This document shows, one piece after another, positions 6,447 to 10,842 of a stretch of 10,842 nucleotides of DNA; positions within the stretch are counted from its first letter, which is position 1; each line of letters begins with the position of its first letter. The DNA lies in contig CALPVO020000053.1 in NCBI GenBank assembly GCA_943327025.2, positions 1-10,842 on the forward strand, given 5' to 3'. The DNA comes from Janthinobacterium lividum (GTDB lineage: Bacteria; Pseudomonadota; Gammaproteobacteria; Steroidobacterales; Steroidobacteraceae). Under the pieces are notes generated by a model, which saw only the letters and a list, made by a program, of their open reading frames with translations, made no database searches and had not been told where the DNA came from. Both the position numbers and the translations under genes were made by a program.

Positions 6447-9056
6447 TCAGATGAGTATCTCGACAGCGGGAGGACGCAAGTTGTAGTGGGACGACATGAC
6501 GCGACCATAGGCCCCGGCGGTTGCCACCAGCACCACATCACCCTCGAACGTCGGCGGCAAATGGCGGTCGTTGCCGAGTACGTCGCCGGACTCGCAGATG
6601 GGGCCGACCACGGTGTAACGCTCCGTGGCAGCCGCCGCAAGACGCGTCAGGTTGACGATCTCGTGCCAAGCGCCGTAGAGCGCCGGACGGATGAGCGAGT
6701 TCATGCCCGTGGCGAGGCCCACGTACTGCATGCTGCCCTTGCCCTTGAGCTGCGTCACCTCGGCTACCAGCACCCCGGCCTGCGCCACGAGGAAGCGACC
6801 GGGCTCCATCCACAGCTGGAACTGCGGGTGCTCGGCCTTGAATACGGCGAGCGTAGCGTCCAGCGCCGCAAGGTCCACCGGCGCTCGGTCAGCGCGATCG
6901 GGCACACCAAGACCACCACCGATATCTAGTACGCGAACATCGGGCAGGCCTACTGCCGCTGCGGCTAATTGCTCGGCGGTGTCGCGCCACGTATCCGTAG
7001 CGAAGATGCCACTGCCCACATGCGCATGCAGCCCGACAATACGGGCGCCGGCGGCAGTCGCGAGCCGCGCCAACTCATCCAGTTCAAACAGTGGCACACC
7101 AAACTTGCTGTGGGTACCTGCGGTTCGCACATGCTGGTGGTGTCCGCGCCCGTGGCCTGGGTCGAGGCGCACGAACAAGTCGCGCCCGGCAAAGACCTCC
7201 GGCCATTCACGGAGCGGATGCAAGTTGTCGAGCGTCAAACGCACGCCCGCACCCACTGCCCAAACGTATTCCGCGCGCGGCGCGAAATTGGGCGTGAACA
7301 GAATCTCCGTCGCCTTCAGACCCGGCACCGCGGCGAGCACGTGCTCCACTTCAGCGCGCGACACGCACTCGAAAGCCATCCCTTCAGCGGCGAGCACGCG
7401 CAGCACTTCAGGGTTCGAGTTGGCCTTCAAGGCGTAGTGCACGCGGTCTAGGCTCTGCAAAGCGCGAAGTGCCCGCGCTTGGGCCTGCAGGGTGGCGGTG
7501 TCATAGACGTAGGCAGACCCATGCTCGTGGGCCAATGCCTGCAGTTTCAACGCAGCCGTAGCGTTGGCCCACCACGCCTGCGCGCCCGCCTGCGGAGCCT
7601 TCGGCTTGTAGAGATCTTCCCAGGTCGGGCCCATGACCGGGTCACCGGGCGTGGTTTGGATGAGCAACTCGTGCAGTTGCGACACCAGTCGGTCGCCCTG
7701 CTCCTCGTCGATGACGAGCGTGAAGTTCAGATCGTTGGCCGCCTGGCTGACCAAATGGATGCGCTGTTCCTCGAACAGCGCCAACGCGTCACCCAACTGG
7801 TGCAGGATGCCGCGAATATTGCGCCCCACCAGCGATAGCGCAGCGCAGGGACCGATAACCTCCGCCCGGCAAAGGTCCGCCAGACTGGACAGCAGGGCGT
7901 CCATGGTGGACTGGTCCAGGGTGTTGGCTTGCGGGTCGAGCGACACGGTCACGTTGGTCTCCGAGGTGGAGACGAGGTCCACGCTCAGCCCATGCTGCTT
8001 GAAGACTTGGAAGGCGTCTGCGAGGAAACCCACTTGGTGCCACATACCGGGGCTTTCCATGGAGACCAGCGTGATGCCCTTTTTGAGGGCGATGGCCTTC
8101 ACACGCGCCGCATCCGCTCCAGCCGGCGAGGCGCTGATGACCGTGCCGGGCATTTCGGGCGTCTGGGTAGCATAGACATGCAACGGAATCCCGTACTGGC
8201 GTACCGGCAGGAGGCAGCGCGGATGCAGCACCTTGGCACCACTGGAAGCAATTTCCTGAGCCTCGTCGTAATGCAGGCTCCAGATGAGCCGCGCCGAAGG
8301 CATGCCCCGCGGATTCGCGCTGAACATGCCCGGGACGTCGGTCCAGATTTCCAGCCGAATTGCCGCCAACTTGGCCGCAAAGTAACTGCCCGAGGTATCG
8401 CTGCCACCACGCCCGAGCAGCACCGTGTGCCCATCCTCGTCGCTGGCGATGAAGCCTTGCGAGAGATAAACCCGGCCCGTAACGGCCGAAAAACGCGCCT
8501 GCATGCGGGCATCGGGGGAGAAGTCGCAGGTCGCTGAAAGCACATTGGCCTTGGCACGCGCGCCGGCGCGTTGCTCCGCACGCAGGACCTCGCGGGCATC
8601 CACCCACTCCGCATCCACACCTTGCGCTTGCAAAAAGGCCACGCCGAGTTCGGTGGCCATCAATTCGCCCTGCCCCATCACGCGCGCGCGGGTGTGGTCG
8701 CTGATCTCACGCACCAAAGCTACGCCAGCGGCAATCTTTTCCAGTTCGCGTAGACGCCCGTCCACCCCAGATGGCAGTGCCACGCCAAGGTCCGCCGCCA
8801 ACTGCTCGTGGCGCTCCCGCAAGCCCAGCAAGGCCGCGGAGGGGTCGCCGTTCATCGCCTGAGCCAGCAAGGCCTCGAGGCGATCGGTGACGCCAGACAC
8901 GGCAGAATGGACCACCACAGGCTGCTCTCCAGCGGCAATGCGCAGGCGCAGGACGTGGGCGATCTGGTCCCAGTTGGTGCGCGAAGAGACGCTAGTGCCA
9001 CCGAACTTGAGGACAACGAACGGCCGAACGCCGCCCGCGGTTACAGCAGAAGACAT
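6447..9056 (-). CDS. lysAC: Bifunctional aspartate kinase / diaminopimelate decarboxylase fusion
   Basis: This 869-residue fusion joins the enzyme that phosphorylates aspartate, the first step of the aspartate family pathway, to the PLP enzyme that decarboxylates meso-diaminopimelate to lysine, the last step. The kinase half (about 11-470) has VLKFGGTSVS with Lys17, GQGELMAT, and FIASDEDGHTVLLGRGGSDTS. The EIWTDVPGMFSANPR loop and two C-terminal ACT-type regulatory segments (about 325-460, including SETNVTVSLD and HLVSQAANDLNFTLVID) follow. The decarboxylase half (about 500-869) has HYALKANSNP with PLP Lys544, HSKFGVP, GLHAHVGSG, DIGGGLG at 711-717, MEPGRFLV, and CESGDVLG with Cys821. GAYG with Tyr850 is near the end. 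No active-site motif looks broken. The single in-frame ATG lacks a clear Shine-Dalgarno. The ACT repeats predict lysine or threonine feedback control. The fusion is known in Xanthomonas and Xylella. Confidence 0.96.
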   Translation of the reverse strand: MSSAVTAGGVRPFVVLKFGGTSVSSRTNWDQIAHVLRLRIAAGEQPVVVHSAVSGVTDRLEALLAQAMNGDPSAALLGLRERHEQLAADLGVALPSGVDGRLRELEKIAAGVALVREISDHTRARVMGQGELMATELGVAFLQAQGVDAEWVDAREVLRAEQRAGARAKANVLSATCDFSPDARMQARFSAVTGRVYLSQGFIASDEDGHTVLLGRGGSDTSGSYFAAKLAAIRLEIWTDVPGMFSANPRGMPSARLIWSLHYDEAQEIASSGAKVLHPRCLLPVRQYGIPLHVYATQTPEMPGTVISASPAGADAARVKAIALKKGITLVSMESPGMWHQVGFLADAFQVFKQHGLSVDLVSTSETNVTVSLDPQANTLDQSTMDALLSSLADLCRAEVIGPCAALSLVGRNIRGILHQLGDALALFEEQRIHLVSQAANDLNFTLVIDEEQGDRLVSQLHELLIQTTPGDPVMGPTWEDLYKPKAPQAGAQAWWANATAALKLQALAHEHGSAYVYDTATLQAQARALRALQSLDRVHYALKANSNPEVLRVLAAEGMAFECVSRAEVEHVLAAVPGLKATEILFTPNFAPRAEYVWAVGAGVRLTLDNLHPLREWPEVFAGRDLFVRLDPGHGRGHHQHVRTAGTHSKFGVPLFELDELARLATAAGARIVGLHAHVGSGIFATDTWRDTAEQLAAAAVGLPDVRVLDIGGGLGVPDRADRAPVDLAALDATLAVFKAEHPQFQLWMEPGRFLVAQAGVLVAEVTQLKGKGSMQYVGLATGMNSLIRPALYGAWHEIVNLTRLAAAATERYTVVGPICESGDVLGNDRHLPPTFEGDVVLVATAGAYGRVMSSHYNLRPPAVEILI

Positions 9057-9086
9057 GAGAGAAAGGCCCCGGGGAAAGAGTGGAAA

Positions 9087-9311
9087 CTAGAGTTCGTCGT
9101 CTTCGAAATCGCTGAGCTCCCGTTTTAAACGGCGCTCGGCGAGGACGTCCTCGAGTTTGCTCCAGGCCGCACGGCCTTTCTTTACCCCAGCTTTGGGCTT
9201 GGTTCCCCGATCGACGCGATCGATGATGCGATCGTAGTCGTGATCCTCTTCGGCAGCGCCGTCAAGGAATTCCTCGTCGAGGTCGAAGTGGTCGTCGTCT
9301 CGCTCGCTCAT
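9087..9311 (-). CDS. Small highly charged protein, possibly PA3496-family
   Basis: This is a 74-residue soluble protein with no signal peptide or TM segment. Residues 1-35 are very rich in Asp and Glu (SERDDDHFDLDEEF, AAEEDHDYD). Residues about 37-48 are basic (TKPKAGVKKGR). The C-terminus is a probable amphipathic helix, WSKLEDVLAERRLKRELSDF, ending in EDDEL. The W..LED.L.ERRL.REL helix recalls the small gammaproteobacterial proteins annotated 'PA3496 family putative envelope integrity protein'; that assignment is from memory and tentative. ATG 9311 is preferred over the adjacent GTG 9314 because GGGA (9319-9322) lies seven bases upstream of it. It ends 30 bases before lysAC with no terminator between, so it probably heads the lysAC-MFS transcript. 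The function is unknown. Confidence 0.8.
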   Translation of the reverse strand: MSERDDDHFDLDEEFLDGAAEEDHDYDRIIDRVDRGTKPKAGVKKGRAAWSKLEDVLAERRLKRELSDFEDDEL

Positions 9312-9370
9312 CACTTGATCCCGGTCAGATGACCTGAAAAATCAGCGGGTTAGGGCTTTTCGCGGACACG
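9312..9370 (-). other. Leader of the small charged gene / lysAC unit; no clear promoter or riboswitch
   Basis: This is the short stretch between the upstream terminator and the charged-protein gene, read on the minus strand. It contains the weak Shine-Dalgarno GGGA and two small inverted repeats, CTGAAAAATCAG and GGTCATCTGACC (minus-strand reading). I see no convincing -35/-10 pair. At about 60 bases it is too short for a lysine riboswitch. Expression of lysAC may depend on an atypical promoter here or on read-through of the terminator. Confidence 0.3.
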
Positions 9371-9406
9371 AAAAAGCCGCTGCACTATACAAGAATGCAG
9401 CGGCTT
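9371..9406 (-). terminator. Rho-independent terminator downstream of the cysteine-rich gene
   Basis: Read on the minus strand, AAGCCGCTGCA (9406-9396) pairs perfectly with TGCAGCGGCTT (9384-9374) around an 11-base loop. A T-run (complement of the A-run 9371-9375) follows. The 11-bp GC-rich stem plus T-tract is a textbook intrinsic terminator for the minus-strand gene ending at 9437. On the plus strand there is no T-run after the stem, so it works in one direction. Confidence 0.9.
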
Positions 9407-9436
9407 CGCAACAGCATTACGTACGAAGTTTCGAAA

Positions 9437-9643
9437 TTAGCCGCACTTGCTGGTGCAAGCCTCGAATTCCTCGTCGCAAGCTTTTTGCTTCTTTTCGTCG
9501 TCGCCGGCGTCGCTCATGCAGGCGTCAGCGCCTTCATCGCATTTTTCAATGCACTTTTCGTCCTCGGCAAAGGCAGTGGCGGGAGCCGCGCCAGCAAGAC
9601 ACAGGACGGCTAGCAGGGCCAAGGGAAGAACTCGCAGATTCAT
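9437..9643 (-). CDS. Secreted acidic six-cysteine miniprotein
   Basis: The product is 68 residues from ATG 9643. Residues 1-26 form a classical Sec signal peptide: NLR, then the hydrophobic core VLPLALLAVLCLAG, then a probable signal peptidase I site after AFA. The Cys in LAVLCLAG does not fit a lipobox. The mature part (about 42 residues) is strongly acidic (15 Asp/Glu, 6 Lys). It has six Cys spaced C-x3-C-x6-C-x13-C-x6-C-x3-C, a mirror-symmetric pattern. With Cys at i, i+4 and i+11 on two probable helices, a disulfide-stapled antiparallel helical hairpin in the periplasm is a reasonable model. The ATG is chosen for GAGGAG seven bases upstream. A TTG at 9661 would add only a short non-signal extension. 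The gene is monocistronic: its own terminator follows and a possible promoter precedes it. I do not recognise a named family. Confidence 0.85.
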   Translation of the reverse strand: MNLRVLPLALLAVLCLAGAAPATAFAEDEKCIEKCDEGADACMSDAGDDEKKQKACDEEFEACTSKCG

Positions 9644-9650
9644 GGGGAAA

Positions 9651-9656
9651 CTCCTC
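9651..9656 (-). promoter_or_regulatory. Shine-Dalgarno sequence of the six-cysteine gene
   Basis: GAGGAG on the minus strand, seven bases before ATG 9643. It lies downstream of the alternative TTG at 9661, and so decides the start. Confidence 0.7.
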
Positions 9657-9680
9657 GACAAAAGAAGGGACCGTGGGCGA

Positions 9681-9711
9681 ATTGTAACGCCAGAGGGGCT
9701 GAACTAGGCAA
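9681..9711 (-). promoter_or_regulatory. Possible sigma-70 promoter of the six-cysteine gene
   Basis: On the minus strand, TTGCCT (9711-9706) and TACAAT (9686-9681) resemble -35 and -10 boxes separated by 19 bases, two more than ideal. They lie between the acyl-CoA dehydrogenase stop and the six-cysteine gene and would give a leader of about 30 bases. The -10 is a good match and the -35 only fair. Confidence 0.4.
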
Positions 9712-9766
9712 TGAGGATAAGCCACCCTTGGTGAACGTGGGCTGAACGGCGGCTGCACCCCTTAAA

Positions 9767-10842
9767 TCAGCCTAGCAGCGCCGCTGCCGGAACGTCCATG
9801 AGACCACCCGCACCCGCCCGCACTGCGGCCGCGTGGGCCGTGGCACGCGGCACCAGACGCTCAAAGAAGAACCGCGCAGCAGCGCGCTTACCCTCCGCCC
9901 AGTCGGCGTCCACATCCGACGGCAAAGCCGCCAGCGCGCGCCACCAGCACCAGGCCAGCAGGGTGTAGGCCGCATGGTTCAGGTAATCGTGCGAGGCTGC
10001 GCCAATCTCGGCGGGGTCTTGCGGGGCCTTGCCGGCCACGACGGCTGTCAGTTCGGCCAATTCCTTGCCCAAGCGGCGAACTTCCGCCGTATAGGCCGCC
10101 GGCACGGTGGCCCCCGCGGCGCCGGTAGCCTCCATGGAACGCTGCATTTCGGTGAGTATGGCGCGCACGCTAGCGCCACCGCTACCCATCACCTTGCGGC
10201 CCATCAGGTCCAGCGCCTGCACGCCGTTAGTGCCCTCGTAGAGGCAGGTAATCTTGGCGTCGCGCATGAGTTGCTCGACGCCCGTGTCGCGGATGAACCC
10301 ATGTCCACCGTGCACCTGCACCGCGAGACCCGTGGCCTCCATGGCCATATCGGTCAGAAAGGCTTTGGCCACGGGCACCAGGAACCCGACCAAGGGCTCC
10401 ATCGCCTTGCGTACGGCGGCGTCAGGGTGGCGGTCCAGCGCGTCCTGCCACTGGTAGCCCTGATAGAGCAGGACGCGGCCGCCTTCCACCAGTGAGCGAA
10501 TAGTGAGCAGCATGCGGCGCACATCCGGGTGCACGTGCAGGGGGTCTGCGGGCTGGTCTGCGAACTGCGGACCACGGAGGCTACGTCCCTGCACCCGGTC
10601 GGCGGCGTAGGCAGCAGCGGCCTGCCAGGCGCGTTCAGCGAGGGCCAAGCCCTGCAGGGCTACGCCCAAGCGTGCGTGGTTCATCATGATGAACATAACC
10701 GCAAGCCCGCCATGGGGCGCGCCTACCAGCCAGCCTTCGGCTTCCTCGAAGCGCATTACACAGGTGGGCGAGCCGTGGATGCCCATCTTGTGCTCGATAC
10801 GCTCGCAGTTCACCCCGTTGCGTTCGCCCGGCGTACCGTCCG
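9767..10842 (-). CDS. Acyl-CoA dehydrogenase, C-terminal part (5' end outside window)
   Basis: The last 357 residues of a large FAD-dependent acyl-CoA dehydrogenase are visible; family members run to about 600. The enzyme introduces a trans-2 double bond into an acyl-CoA, passing electrons to electron-transfer flavoprotein. The visible part opens in the beta-domain with NGVNCERIEHKMGIHGSPTC. Next come the FAD-binding helical domain (MMNHARLGVALQGLALAE, HPDVRRMLLTIRS) and VHGGHGFIRDTGVEQLMRDAKI. LYEGTNGVQALDLMGRKV then carries the likely catalytic Glu of YEGT. The last 100 or so residues fit the extra C-terminal domain seen in this subgroup (ACAD_C type; DmdC-like enzymes), ending ARFFFERLVPR and a small-residue tail. 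Chain-length specificity cannot be read from this part. The reading frame is open to the window edge, so GTG 10813 is not the real start. Confidence 0.94.
   Translation of the reverse strand, partial: DGTPGERNGVNCERIEHKMGIHGSPTCVMRFEEAEGWLVGAPHGGLAVMFIMMNHARLGVALQGLALAERAWQAAAAYAADRVQGRSLRGPQFADQPADPLHVHPDVRRMLLTIRSLVEGGRVLLYQGYQWQDALDRHPDAAVRKAMEPLVGFLVPVAKAFLTDMAMEATGLAVQVHGGHGFIRDTGVEQLMRDAKITCLYEGTNGVQALDLMGRKVMGSGGASVRAILTEMQRSMEATGAAGATVPAAYTAEVRRLGKELAELTAVVAGKAPQDPAEIGAASHDYLNHAAYTLLAWCWWRALAALPSDVDADWAEGKRAAARFFFERLVPRATAHAAAVRAGAGGLMDVPAAALLG

Noticed and set aside
9312..9370. Possible lysine riboswitch upstream of the lysAC unit.
   Set aside because: The space between the upstream terminator and the first start codon is about 60 bases, far shorter than the lysine aptamer, and no matching helices are visible.
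9371..9406. The 11-bp inverted repeat as a regulator binding site or a bidirectional terminator.
   Set aside because: A T-run follows the stem only on the minus strand and the repeat lies directly after a minus-strand stop codon, so a one-way intrinsic terminator explains it.
9626..9643. The Cys in LAVLCLAG as a lipoprotein lipobox.
   Set aside because: The residue before the Cys is Leu, not Gly, Ala or Ser, and the segment is inside the hydrophobic core. AFA further on is a good signal peptidase I site.
9720..9766. A terminator after the acyl-CoA dehydrogenase stop.
   Set aside because: Only imperfect GC-rich repeats (GGGGTGCAGCC and similar) are visible, without a T-run; not enough to call.
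9833..10495. A 220-codon plus-strand frame opposite the acyl-CoA dehydrogenase.
   Set aside because: The minus strand has clear family motifs throughout, while the plus-strand product is His/Gly/Arg-rich and unlike any family I know.

Overview
The window reads as GC-rich proteobacterial chromosome (roughly 60-65 % G+C by eye), densely packed and free of mobile-element or phage signatures. The best guess is a gammaproteobacterium of the Xanthomonadales/Lysobacterales type. Three things point there: a bifunctional hisB (phosphatase plus dehydratase), a fused hisIE, and a single gene joining aspartate kinase to diaminopimelate decarboxylase (lysAC), an arrangement known from Xanthomonas and Xylella. 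The taxonomy is inference.

Positions 2-5236, plus strand: the 3' part of a histidine operon in the order hisD(partial)-hisC-hisB-hisH-hisA-hisF-hisIE. Together these genes cover every step from phosphoribosyl-ATP hydrolysis to histidine; only hisG and the front of hisD lie outside. Four junctions are 4-base stop/start overlaps (GTGA or ATGA), hisH/hisA has a 14-base gap, and hisA/hisF overlap by 19 bases. HisF appears to start at an ATT codon behind a strong Shine-Dalgarno sequence.

Positions 5209-9311, minus strand: a likely co-directional unit of a 74-residue highly charged protein, lysAC and a 12-TM MFS transporter. The transporter gene runs tail-to-tail into hisIE with a 28-base overlap of coding ends. 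LysAC supplies the first and last enzymes of the diaminopimelate route to lysine.

Positions 9312-9766: a short region holding a clear minus-strand intrinsic terminator, then a small secreted, acidic protein with six cysteines in a mirror-symmetric pattern, with its own ribosome binding site and a possible promoter. Positions 9767-10842, minus strand: the C-terminal 357 residues of a large acyl-CoA dehydrogenase.

Most of the window is core metabolism. The parts that deserve a second look are the ATT start of hisF, the cysteine-symmetric exported miniprotein, and the unassigned charged protein ahead of lysAC. I do not see a multi-gene defence, mobile or secretion system here.
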